64,000 nucleotides of DNA from Mycobacterium kansasii ATCC 12478 (lineage in GTDB: Bacteria > Actinomycetota > Actinomycetes > Mycobacteriales > Mycobacteriaceae). Below, in pieces: positions 1 through 8,573 of this stretch; the stretch's first letter is position 1; every line of letters starts with the position of its first letter. Where the stretch lies: assembly GCF_000157895.3 (NCBI RefSeq), contig NC_022663.1, positions 4,712,001 through 4,776,000 of the forward strand, given 5' to 3'. Made by a program: the position numbers and the translations under genes. Under the pieces are notes generated by a model that searched no databases, was not told where the DNA came from, and saw nothing but the letters and a program-made list of their open reading frames with translations.

Positions 1-857
1 AGCTGACGCAGGATGCGCAGGATGTCGGCGGCGGGCTGGACGCTGTCGGCCGGCCAACCGGTGATACGCACCGTGCCCCCGCTGACCACCGCCGCTGCCA
101 GGAACGCGACCGCATTGGTGAGATCCGGTTCGACGTCCCAACGGCGTGCCTTGACCGCGCCGGGTGCTACCCGCCAGCGATACGGAACCGAATCGTCGAC
201 GTCGACGCCGGCCTGGCGCAGCATCGCCACCGTCATCGCGATGTGCGGTGCCGAAGGCAGCGCCGCACCGCTGTGTTGCACGGTCAGTCCCTCGGCAAAC
301 GATGCCGCGGACAGCAGCAGGCCCGACACGAACTGCGACGACGCCGACGCGTCGATGGCCACCGTGCCACCGGCGACCGATCCGGTGCCGTGGACGCGGA
401 AAGGCAGCCCCGCACCGTCGATCTGGACGCCCAGACCGCGCAGGGCATCCAGCAGCGGCGCGATGGGCCGGGCCCGGGCCTGCTCGTCGCCGTCGAACGT
501 GACCACGGCGGCGCTCAGTGCCGCCAGCGGCGGGACGAAACGCAAGACCGTGCCGGCCAGGCCGCAGTCCACTCGGGCGCCGGGACCGGGTTCGAGGCGG
601 CCGCTGACCGTCAGTTCCGAGCCCGTCCCGTCGACGCGCAGGCCCAGAGTTTGCAGCGCTGCGATCATCAGATCGGTGTCGCGGCTGCGCAGCGCGCCGC
701 TGATCGTCGAGGCGCCTTGCTGTTGCGCGGCCGCCAGCGCGGCCAGCACCAGTGTGCGGTTGGTCTGCGATTTCGAGCCCGGAACGGTCACCGTCGCGCG
801 CACCGGCGCCGGCGTGGACGGGGCCGGCCAGGCCTGCAGGGGGTCGGTGCTGCTCAC
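1..857 (-). CDS. aroA: 3-phosphoshikimate 1-carboxyvinyltransferase (EPSP synthase), C-terminus outside the window
   Basis: EPSP synthase transfers enolpyruvyl from PEP to shikimate-3-phosphate in the cytosolic shikimate pathway. Reading the minus strand from a GTG at 857 gives about 285 residues without a stop. Near the N-terminus is the family signature PGSKSQTNR, which binds shikimate-3-phosphate and PEP. Further on come the conserved LAGTVLRF segment (normally G-T-x-x-R) and the SSQFVSGLLLSAA segment. The family is about 430-450 residues, so roughly the last third lies left of the window. The gene is divergent from the SRAP gene with only 54 bp between starts, as in M. tuberculosis (Rv3227/Rv3226c). 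The identity is clear; the exact start is inferred. Confidence 0.95.
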   Translation of the reverse strand, partial: MSSTDPLQAWPAPSTPAPVRATVTVPGSKSQTNRTLVLAALAAAQQQGASTISGALRSRDTDLMIAALQTLGLRVDGTGSELTVSGRLEPGPGARVDCGLAGTVLRFVPPLAALSAAVVTFDGDEQARARPIAPLLDALRGLGVQIDGAGLPFRVHGTGSVAGGTVAIDASASSQFVSGLLLSAASFAEGLTVQHSGAALPSAPHIAMTVAMLRQAGVDVDDSVPYRWRVAPGAVKARRWDVEPDLTNAVAFLAAAVVSGGTVRITGWPADSVQPAADILRILRQ

Positions 858-911
858 GGCTACATCCTGCCGTGTCGGCGGGTGTCGTGGGTACCAGGCA
901 CCATGGGACTC

Positions 912-1679
912 ATGTGCGGACGATTTGCGGTCACCACCGATCCGGCCCGGCTGGCCGAGAAAATCAAGGCGATCGACGAAGCCACCGGGGCCGGGTCCAC
1001 AGCCGAGGCGCCCAACTACAACGTGGCGCCAACCAACACGATCATGACGGTCGTGGCGCGCCACAGCGAGCCGGACGACCAGCCTTCGCGCCGGGTGCGG
1101 CTGATGCGCTGGGGTCTTGTTCCGCCGTGGGCCAAGGCCGGGCCGGACGGCGGCCTGCCCGACACCAAGGGCCCGTTGCTGATCAACGCCCGGGCAGACA
1201 AGGTTGCCACGTCGCCCGCGTTCCGCGATTCGGCGCAGCGCAAGCGCTGCCTGGTGCCGATGGACGGCTGGTACGAATGGCAGGCCAATCCCGATGCCGT
1301 GCCTGGGCAGAAGGCCGCCAAGACACCGTTCTTTCTGCACCGCCGCGACGGCGAACCGGTGTTCATGGCCGGATTGTGGTCGGTGTGGAAGCCGGACAAG
1401 AGTGCCGCGCCGCTACTGAGCTGCACGATCATCACCACGGACGCCGTAGGGCCAACGGCCGAGATCCACGACCGGATGCCGCTGATGCTGGCCGAATCCG
1501 ACTGGGACGCCTGGCTGAATCCGGATGCGCCGCTGGATCCGGAGTTGGTGGCCCGTCCGCCGGACGTGCACGACATCGAGCTGCGTCGGGTGTCGACATT
1601 GGTCAACAGCGTGCGCAATAACGGGCCGGAGCTGATCGAGGCTGCCGAGCGGCAATCGGAGCAGATGAAGCTGCTGTAG
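912..1679 (+). CDS. SRAP-domain protein (HMCES/YedK family), abasic-site DNA-protein crosslinker
   Basis: A 255-residue SOS-response-associated peptidase family protein, orthologous by position to Rv3226c. The start is fixed by the invariant MCGRF N-terminus: after methionine removal Cys2 becomes the nucleophile that forms a thiazolidine link to abasic sites in single-stranded DNA. The family's other hallmarks follow in order: the YNVAPT motif (about residues 36-41), RWGLVPPWA, the LINARAD catalytic Asn and surrounding basic residues, the DGWYEW motif containing the catalytic glutamate, and a HDRMP histidine. The length is typical. Open reading upstream of 912 exists but would bury Cys2, so it was not used. 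The gene is divergent from aroA. Confidence 0.93.
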   Translation: MCGRFAVTTDPARLAEKIKAIDEATGAGSTAEAPNYNVAPTNTIMTVVARHSEPDDQPSRRVRLMRWGLVPPWAKAGPDGGLPDTKGPLLINARADKVATSPAFRDSAQRKRCLVPMDGWYEWQANPDAVPGQKAAKTPFFLHRRDGEPVFMAGLWSVWKPDKSAAPLLSCTIITTDAVGPTAEIHDRMPLMLAESDWDAWLNPDAPLDPELVARPPDVHDIELRRVSTLVNSVRNNGPELIEAAERQSEQMKLL

Positions 1680-1841
1680 TGCCGGTTATGAAACTCCGCA
1701 TGGCGCAGTTTCGCGGCATGTTGGAGCGGAATCTGGCGCGGCTCGACCTCAGGTCAGGTTGTCTGCCGAAGACAACGTTCGGATCATTTTTGTCGGATCA
1801 CGACGGAACGGCGTGCGCAACCGCGCGCCTAGCATGCATGT

Positions 1842-2710
1842 GTGACTGGTTCGTACACATACACATTCGACGACATCCGATACCGCCCAGTCGCGGTGAT
1901 CGGAGCGGGAACGCTGGGTCGGCGCATCGCGTTGATGTTCGCCAGCCGCGGCGGAACCGTGCGAATGTATGCCAGGCTTGCCGAACAGCACGCCGAAGCA
2001 ACGCAGTACGTAACGAAGGCCCTGCCGAAGCTTGTGCAGGACAGAGGCTTTGGTGAAATCGGCGTCGCCGTGGGCACGAGTTCGCTCGAAGAGGCGCTGG
2101 ACGGCGCCTGGCTCGCGGTCGAGTCGGTTCCCGAAAGGCTCGAGATCAAGGTTCCGCTGTGGGGTCAGATCGACCAAGCGGCACCGCCGGACACATCTTC
2201 GCGACCAACTCTTCGTCGTTCCCGTCACGGCTGATGGCCGAAAACGTCAGAGACAAAACGCGTTTGTGCAACACGCACTTCTACATGCCGCCACAGTTCA
2301 ACGCACTCGACCTGATGTCGGACGGCGAGACCGACCGCGGCCTGCTCGACACCCTGCTGTCCGTACTGCCCGAGTTCGGTGTCCATCCCTTCGAGGCGCG
2401 CCGCGAATGCACCGGCTTCATCTTCAATCGCGTCTGGGCCGCGATCAAACGCGAGTCACTGGCCGTCGTCGCCGAAGGCGCGGCGCTCCCGGAGGATGTC
2501 GACGGGATGTTCAAGGCCAACTGGGGGCTGTCGGCCGGGCCGTTCCAGATGATGGATCTGGTTGGCCTCGACGTGGTCCTCGACATCGAGAACCACTACG
2601 TCGAAGAGTTCCCGTGCTTGCCCAGGCACGCCCGGGACGTGCTACAGCAATACGTCGATGCCGGAAAGTTCGGCGTCAAATCGGGCGAGGGCTTCTACAA
2701 GTACCCCTAG
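1842..2710 (+). pseudogene. Frameshifted 3-hydroxyacyl-CoA dehydrogenase family gene
   Basis: The N-terminal part (GTG at 1842, phase 0) has an NAD-binding Rossmann start, VAVIGAGTLGRRIA, and runs to about residue 117. The remainder (PHE-like helical domain with NTHFYMPP, ending in GVKSGEGFYKYP) is in the next frame, with stop at 2708. Alignment of the family motif PDTIFATNSSS shows one base missing in the Thr codon at about 2194. Restored, the product would be about 289 residues, normal for 3-hydroxybutyryl/3-hydroxyacyl-CoA dehydrogenases that oxidise the 3-hydroxyl with NAD. It lies close to the PHA operon, whose intermediates are 3-hydroxyacyl-CoAs. It could be a sequencing error, but the adjacent gene is also broken. 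Confidence 0.8.
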
Positions 2711-2747
2711 CCCGTTCGCGGGACAGCTGTGCTCGCCGGCAGTGGCG

Positions 2748-4010
2748 TTACGCTCGGCGAGCCAGGTGGGCGAGCGCGAGCTTGGCGGCGTTGGCGCCGC
2801 ACATGCCGTGCGCACCGGAATCCGGTGGGGTGGCCGCCGAGCAGATGTACATGCCGGGCACACCAATGGTTTACGGCGACAGCGTGGTTCGCGGCCCGAA
2901 TACCAGCTGGCGAATGTCCTTGGCGCCGGTCATGATGTCACCGCCGACATAGTTGGCGTTGCAGGAAGACATCTGCAATGTGGTACGGACGGCCTGTCCC
3001 ACGATGCGTTCCCGGAACCAGGGGCGAACCGTTCGATCTGGGCGATGATCGCCGCTGTCGCATCGCCGGTGTAGCCGTTGGGCACGCGCGCGTAGCTCCA
3101 CACCGGGTGGACGTTGCCGACCGAGCGCTGCGGATCGGCCAGATACTGCTGGCCAACCAGTACGAACGGCCGCTCCGGCATGCGTCCGGCATGGATCTCC
3201 CGCTCGGTCGCGGCGAGTTCGGAGTAGGTGCCGGCCAGGCGCACCGTGCCGGCCCGACGGGCAGCCGGGTTCGTCCACGGCACCCCGCCCTCGACGGCGA
3301 AGTCGACTTTGAATGCACCCGGACCACATCGAAACCTGGTGAAGGCAGCCGAAATTCGGCGCGGAAGACGGTCCCCCAGGATCCCGGCGACCGCGCTCGG
3401 CGCCAGGTCGAACATGGTGACGTCCGCCGGTGGCAGCTGCGACGCCGTCGCGACCCGGACCCCGGTCTCGATCTTGGCGCCCAACTCACCCAGCAGCGCC
3501 ACCATAGCGTTGGTGATCGACTGCGATCCGCCTTCGCCCACTGCCCAGCCGTGGCGGTGGCCGGCCGCGATGATGCCCATCCCGACAGCGGAGGTCAATG
3601 GGTAATGCAGCGGCCGGAACGCATGAGCCGCAACGCCTCCGAACAACGCCCGCCCCTGTAGGGTGCGAAACAGGCGGGCCAACGCCGACGCGGGGAGCAC
3701 GGTGGGTGTGCCAAACCGGGCCAGCATCAGCGGATGGTGCGGGAACCGCAGCAATGGCCGCATGATGTCCTCGCTCAGCGCGTCGAACCGGGCGGCCGGG
3801 TAGCCGAAGGCGAGCCGCCACCGTGATCCGTAGTAACCCAGCCCCGCCGCGGTCTGCTCCACCGAGCGGTACAGCACGCCGGCGCTGCCGTCGTCGAGCG
3901 GGTGCACACAATCGAGCTCCGGCCGGCGCCACGACAGGCCGTACCGCTGCAGGTCGAAGCGGCTCGCGAGACCTGACACCGTCGCGAATCGACAAAACCG
4001 GATGCCGGCC
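2748..4010 (-). pseudogene. Decayed phytoene-desaturase-like NAD(P)/FAD-dependent oxidoreductase
   Basis: On the minus strand most of a flavin amine-oxidase/phytoene-dehydrogenase-like protein is readable, including the HPLDDG, GEGGSQSITNAM and VWSYARVPNGY segments. Three lesions are visible. The N-terminal FAD-binding GxGxxG region, about 70 residues, is absent. A one-base loss near 3019 shifts the frame within RFAPGFRERIVGQ. A TAA at 2871-2873 replaces the usual Tyr codon in RTTLSPY. The C-terminal ICSAATPP and GAHGMCGANAAKLAL motifs continue after that stop to a TAA at 2748. A functional product is unlikely. The 5' end is cut off just where the PucR gene begins on the opposite strand. Confidence 0.82.
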
Positions 4011-4029
4011 TTATCGCCGGGAAACAACC

Positions 4030-5331
4030 GTGGCGGCTAACGTCAACCAGGTGGAGGAGATGGGCCCCGACAGCGATGTCGAGGTGAGCCACTACGTTGC
4101 CGAGGTCGCCGGGCGACTGCAGCGTCGGCTGGCCGACGTGACGTCGCAGATCCATCGTGCCCTCGAACGGCAGATCCCCGATTTGCGCCGCGAGGCGCGG
4201 ATCATGGACCTGCTCGGGGCCAGCATCGAAGGCAACGTCGACACGATGCTGCACGCGTTGCAGTACGACATCGCGGTCGAGCACGTCGAGGCGCCTACTG
4301 CGGCGCTGGAGTACGCGCGCCGACTGGCGCAGCACGGGGTGCCCGTCAACGCGTTGGTGCGCGCGTATCGGCTGGGTCAGCGCAGGATGAACGAGCTGAT
4401 CTTCGCCGAACTGCGCGCCACCGAAATCCCGGATTCGATGCGGGTTGCGGTGATCGAGGCGATGAACGCCGCGATCTTCGAATACATCGACTGGATGTCG
4501 CAGCAAGTCGTCGCCGTCTACGAAGACGAGCGCGAACGATGGCTGGAAAACCAGAACGCCCTGCGGGGGGTGCGGGTGCGCGAACTCCTGGCCGCAACCA
4601 AGAGCATCGATGTCGACGCGGCAACCACGGCGATTCGCTATCCGTTGCGCTGGCACCATGTCGGGCTGATCATGTGGTCCGGGGACCAAGGTTTCGATGT
4701 CGACGAACTTCCGCGGCTGCAACGGTTTCTTCGCGGGCTGGGTGAATCCGTCGGCGCGGACGCCAGCCCCTTGTTCGTGGCCGCCGACCGCAGTAGCGGA
4801 TGGGCCTGGCTGCCTTTTCGGGCCGCCGTCGCCGATGCTGTTTCGAAAGTCCGCCAGTTCGCGCTGTCCCGGCCGGATTCACCGAATGTCGCAATAGGAA
4901 ACATGGCCGGCGGCGTCGAGGGCTTTCGCCGCACCCACCGGGAGGCGAGCGAGGCCCACGGCGTCGCGATCGCCGGTGATCGCCGCGCAGCGACGGTGGT
5001 GGCGGCCGGCGACCCGGGGCTGTCCGTCGTGGCGCGTCTGGGTGGCGACTTGGCCGGTACGCGCGACTGGGTAGCCCGGGTGCTCGGAAACCTGGCGCGG
5101 GACAACGACAACGACGAGCGCCTGCGCGAGACGCTGCGCGTGTTCCTGGGTTGCGGCGCCAGCTACAAGATGGCCGCCGCGGAGCTCAACATGCACTTCA
5201 ACACGGTGAAGTATCGAGTTGGCCGCGCGGTCGCCCGGCGGGGCCGCGACATCGGCGGCGATCGGCTCGACGTGGAACTGGCATTGCTTGCCTGTCACTG
5301 GTACGGCGCCGCGGTGCTGCAGCCGAAATAG
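4030..5331 (+). CDS. PucR/CdaR-family transcriptional regulator
   Basis: About 433 residues from GTG 4030, or 423 from ATG 4060; neither has an ideal ribosome-binding site. The C-terminal 60 residues contain the PucR-type helix-turn-helix (FLGCGASYKMAAAELNMHFNTVKYRV), and the middle holds a GGDEF-like CdaR domain with GVEGFRRTHREASEAH. The N-terminal region is an all-helical, RsbR-like sensory segment (IPDLRREARIMDLLGASI, then LVRAYRLGQRRM). PucR proteins commonly regulate catabolic or acyl-CoA pathways. The gene is divergent from the broken FAD oxidoreductase, its likely former target. The direction of regulation and the ligand cannot be read from the sequence. Confidence 0.85.
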   Translation: MAANVNQVEEMGPDSDVEVSHYVAEVAGRLQRRLADVTSQIHRALERQIPDLRREARIMDLLGASIEGNVDTMLHALQYDIAVEHVEAPTAALEYARRLAQHGVPVNALVRAYRLGQRRMNELIFAELRATEIPDSMRVAVIEAMNAAIFEYIDWMSQQVVAVYEDERERWLENQNALRGVRVRELLAATKSIDVDAATTAIRYPLRWHHVGLIMWSGDQGFDVDELPRLQRFLRGLGESVGADASPLFVAADRSSGWAWLPFRAAVADAVSKVRQFALSRPDSPNVAIGNMAGGVEGFRRTHREASEAHGVAIAGDRRAATVVAAGDPGLSVVARLGGDLAGTRDWVARVLGNLARDNDNDERLRETLRVFLGCGASYKMAAAELNMHFNTVKYRVGRAVARRGRDIGGDRLDVELALLACHWYGAAVLQPK

Positions 5332-5345
5332 CCGGGCCGGCCGCC

Positions 5346-5465
5346 TCAGCCAGCGGCCCGGTCGGAGGCCGGGGCGGTGAGGGCGTGCACCAAGGTGATG
5401 ATCGCCGGGACGAGCGCCGGGAACAGGGTCAGAGCGAGCATTCCGGCAATGGTCAAGTACGACAT
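5346..5465 (-). CDS. Small hydrophobic membrane protein (39 residues)
   Basis: A 39-codon minus-strand frame starts with MSYLTIAGMLALTLFPAL and continues as one apolar helix of about 25 residues before a short polar tail. A GGAAG sits rather far (about 17 nt) upstream of the ATG. It is convergent with the PucR gene and 224 bp from the next one. The strong single-span composition suggests a real microprotein, but no function is known and conservation was not tested. Between it and 5688 no other gene is seen. Confidence 0.45.
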   Translation of the reverse strand: MSYLTIAGMLALTLFPALVPAIITLVHALTAPASDRAAG

Positions 5466-5688
5466 AAGTGGCTCACATTTCTTCCGCCGTAGCGCGGAGG
5501 TGAAAAAGGTTATTTCACTGCGTGATTCGGTATTGAGCGACCGAATTCGAGATCAGTGTCCGGTCAAGCGCGACGCTGCGCCGCTGACAAACGTAGTGAC
5601 TGCGCCGCACCGCGGGAATGTCGTCAGCCAACGAAGTTGCGTCACGGCTTTGTCTTCCGGCGACAAAGCGGTCGCGGCCGGTAGGCGT

Positions 5689-6912
5689 TCAGGGCAGTCG
5701 CCGCTGAACCTCGAGGGCCAAACACAACTCGGCGAGATCCGTTGGGCGCGAGAGTAACCGGCCGGTAAGTTCCTCGATGCGGCGCAACCGGTGTCGCACG
5801 GTGTTGGGATGGCAAAATATCGTCGCGGCGGCCTGGTTGGCAGATCCGCCGGCGCGCAGCCAAGCCTGGAAAGTGTCGAGCAGGGTGGCGCGCTCCTCGT
5901 TCGGCAGCCCATCCAGCCGACCCAGCACCGAAGACCTGATCTTCGCCATGACTTCCGGGGCGCTGACCGCCGCGACCGCCAGCGGGGCGTCGTCAAAGAC
6001 GGCAACGAGCGAATCGCCCGCCGATTTTCCGGTGACCGCCAGCCGGGCACAGCGCAACGCGTCGCTGGTTTCGGCCAGTTCGTGATACGGCTGGCTGATT
6101 CCCACGCGCGCGGTGGCGGATTGCCGCAGCACCTCGACAAGTACGCCGAGTGTCTCGGCTGAATCCCGGCCCCGCAGGTGGACAATGCCGACCTGCAACT
6201 CCGGCAACAGCCGCCATGCCGAGCGGACGTCGCGCGCCGAGAGCTTGCTTTCGATGGTGGGCAATCCCAACTTTCCGATCGCCGGCAGCTCTGCTGCCAC
6301 GACAACATACGGCCCCGAAGTGGGTAGCCGCAGCAGGTCGGCCGCCTCCCAGAGGCTGTGCTTGTCGGTGATCCGCCGTGACAGCAGCGCTTCGACCAGC
6401 GCCGAGCGCTCTTCCTCCAACTCCAGAATCTGGGTGGTCAGCTGGTGGCGGTAAGCGCTGGCCATCGCCTGGGTAAAGGTGTCCTGCGCAAGGAATACCC
6501 GGGCGGTGGCATCAAGGATCGATTCCGTAGGCATGCCTGAGGCGCGCGCGGCGGCGAGGGTCTGTTCCCAGATGAATCGGAAACCGATGCGGTAAGCGGT
6601 CATCACCGCCGGCAGCGGCACACCGGCCAGCGCGCGGATGGTGCCGGTGCGCTCCGCGGGCGAGACGTCCACGTCGGCATCCCCGGCGAGTGCGTCGAAG
6701 ACGAACGTGAGGTTCGCCACACAGCTTTGGCGTACCTCATCCTTGGTGACCACGGTGCCGTCGCGGTAGGCGTCGATCTCCCGGCACAGCAGATCGGCCA
6801 TCGCGTTACCTAATTCGGCGGCGCGAGAAAGCATCAGCTTGCCAAGTTGGACGACGTTCGAGTCGGGAGTGGTGTCGTCCCGGGCTCGAACCGGATGTCT
6901 TGACGCGCTCAT
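5689..6912 (-). CDS. PucR-family transcriptional regulator, divergent from the PHA operon
   Basis: 407 residues starting at ATG 6912. The N-terminal half is a helical RsbR-like sensor (LAGVPLPAVMTAYRIGFRFIWE). The central CdaR/GGDEF-like part includes VGISQPYHELAETSDALRCA. The C-terminal HTH reads LRAGGSANQAAATIFCHPNTVRHRLRRIEELTG (written here as overlapping pieces: LRAGGSANQAAATIFCH and PNTVRHRLRRIEELTG). It shares architecture with the PucR protein at 4030 but is clearly divergent in sequence. Its start is 147 bp from the divergent acyl-CoA ligase, so it probably controls the fadD-phaC-phaZ operon from the shared intergenic region, possibly sensing acyl-CoA. That role is inference. Confidence 0.88.
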   Translation of the reverse strand: MSASRHPVRARDDTTPDSNVVQLGKLMLSRAAELGNAMADLLCREIDAYRDGTVVTKDEVRQSCVANLTFVFDALAGDADVDVSPAERTGTIRALAGVPLPAVMTAYRIGFRFIWEQTLAAARASGMPTESILDATARVFLAQDTFTQAMASAYRHQLTTQILELEEERSALVEALLSRRITDKHSLWEAADLLRLPTSGPYVVVAAELPAIGKLGLPTIESKLSARDVRSAWRLLPELQVGIVHLRGRDSAETLGVLVEVLRQSATARVGISQPYHELAETSDALRCARLAVTGKSAGDSLVAVFDDAPLAVAAVSAPEVMAKIRSSVLGRLDGLPNEERATLLDTFQAWLRAGGSANQAAATIFCHPNTVRHRLRRIEELTGRLLSRPTDLAELCLALEVQRRLP

Positions 6913-7059
6913 ATGTCGAAACCTTATGTCGTGGACCCGCGGATGGGGATGTGCGCGGTCACACCGAACTGACCGTCAGATTGTTTTGCTCAACATTGTG
7001 ACCCACAGCCTGCCGAGTGACCATAAGAACAACACCCACGAGCACTCCGGAGGCACCTG

Positions 7060-8571
7060 ATGGGCACTCTCAGCGACAATCTCGTTGCATCGAAAAACCG
7101 TCACCCCCAACGCATTGCGCTGCGTTTCGATGATCTGCAGTTCACCTTCGGTGAGTTCGACGCCGCCGCGGCCCGGGTGGCGACACTGCTGGAGCGGGCC
7201 GGGGTCGAGCCGGGCGATCGGGTGGGCGTGATGTTGCCCAATACCCCGGCATTCGCCATCGCGTTCTACGGGATCATGTATCGCGGCGCGGTGGCGGTTC
7301 CGATGAACCCGCTGCTGAAGGCCCGGGAGGTGTCCTACTACCTGTCCAACAGCGGCGCCAAAGCGCTCTTCGCGGCACCCGCCTTCGCCGACGAGGCCAT
7401 CGCCGGCGCCGCCGAGCTGGGCGCACAGTGCTGGCTCGTCGACGACGCAAGGCTGGCCATGCTGATCGAGGACCTGCCCGCCCAGGAGCGCCCGGTAAGT
7501 CGCGGCGACGACGACGTCGCGATCATCCTGCATACGTCCGGCACAACCGGAAAACCCAAGGGCGCCATGCTCACTCACGCAAGCCTGGGTCGCAACGCCG
7601 AGGTCAGCGTTCGCACCCTGATCCAGACGGGGCCAGACGATGTGGTGATGGGATGCCTGCCGCTGTTCCACGTCTTCGGTCTCACCTGCGGGCTCAACGC
7701 GTCTGTCATCGCCGGCGCGACGTTGACCCTGATTCCGCGGTTCGACCCACGCAAGGCGCTCGAGGTGATCGAGCGCGACGCCGTCACCGTCTTCCAGGGG
7801 GTGCCGACGATGTACTCCGCGCTGCTGCGCCTGGCCGCGACGGCCAAACCCGAGGCGACGCGCAGCCTGCGGGTCTGCGTCTCCGGTGGCGCGGCGCTGC
7901 CGGTCCAGGTTCTCACCGAATTCGAAACAGCCTTCGGCTGCCCCGTTCTCGAGGGTTACGGACTGTCCGAGAGCTCCCCGGTGGCGGCCTTCAATCATCC
8001 GCAGCGACCGCGCAAGGTGGGTTCGATCGGCACACCGATCGAAGGCGTACAGCTGCGGGTCGTTGACCCGAGCGGGGCCGAGGTTGCGCCGGGGGAGGCC
8101 GGCGAGATCCAGATCAAGGGCCACAACGTGATGAAGGGCTACTGGAACCTCCCGGAGGCGACCAGGGCCACCATCACACCCGATGGTTGGCTGGCCACCG
8201 GGGACGTCGGCCGCGTCGACGAGGACGGCTATTTCTACATCGTCGACCGGACCAAAGACCTGATCATCCGCGGCGGTTACAACGTGTATCCCCGCGAGAT
8301 CGAGGAAGTGCTCTACGAGCATCCGGCGGTGGCCGAGGCTGCGGTCATCGGCTTCCCGCACGACTCCCTCGGTGAGGAGATCGGCGCCGCGGTCGCGCTC
8401 AAACAAGCTGCCGCGGCGGATCCCGACGAATTGCGCGAGTACGTCAAGAGCCGAGTCGCCGCTTACAAATATCCGCGCCTGGTCTGGCTCGTCGACGCGC
8501 TGCCCAAGGGCCCCACCGGCAAGGTCCTTAAACGCGAAATCTCCGTTCCCGCAACTGAAAGCACACGATAA
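7060..8571 (+). CDS. Long/medium-chain fatty acid-CoA ligase (FadD family)
   Basis: 503 residues of the ANL superfamily. It activates fatty acids to acyl-adenylate and then acyl-CoA using ATP and CoA. The P-loop-like signature LHTSGTTGKPKG spans residues 157-168. GYGLSESSP, the TGDVGRVDEDGYFYIVDR hinge and the C-terminal PTGKVLKRE lysine are all present, so it should be active. GGAGG just upstream supports ATG 7060. It is the first gene of an operon; the PHA synthase starts 2 bp after its stop, so it probably supplies acyl-CoA for 3-hydroxyacyl-CoA formation or recycles acids released by the depolymerase. M. tuberculosis has many FadDs; I do not assign a number. Confidence 0.93.
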   Translation: MGTLSDNLVASKNRHPQRIALRFDDLQFTFGEFDAAAARVATLLERAGVEPGDRVGVMLPNTPAFAIAFYGIMYRGAVAVPMNPLLKAREVSYYLSNSGAKALFAAPAFADEAIAGAAELGAQCWLVDDARLAMLIEDLPAQERPVSRGDDDVAIILHTSGTTGKPKGAMLTHASLGRNAEVSVRTLIQTGPDDVVMGCLPLFHVFGLTCGLNASVIAGATLTLIPRFDPRKALEVIERDAVTVFQGVPTMYSALLRLAATAKPEATRSLRVCVSGGAALPVQVLTEFETAFGCPVLEGYGLSESSPVAAFNHPQRPRKVGSIGTPIEGVQLRVVDPSGAEVAPGEAGEIQIKGHNVMKGYWNLPEATRATITPDGWLATGDVGRVDEDGYFYIVDRTKDLIIRGGYNVYPREIEEVLYEHPAVAEAAVIGFPHDSLGEEIGAAVALKQAAAADPDELREYVKSRVAAYKYPRLVWLVDALPKGPTGKVLKREISVPATESTR

Positions 8572-8573
8572 CC

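Noticed and set aside
13..1047. Long plus-strand open frames over 13-1047 and neighbours
   Set aside because: They are antisense shadows of aroA and out-of-frame readings of the SRAP gene; composition is Arg/Ala/Pro-rich without family features.
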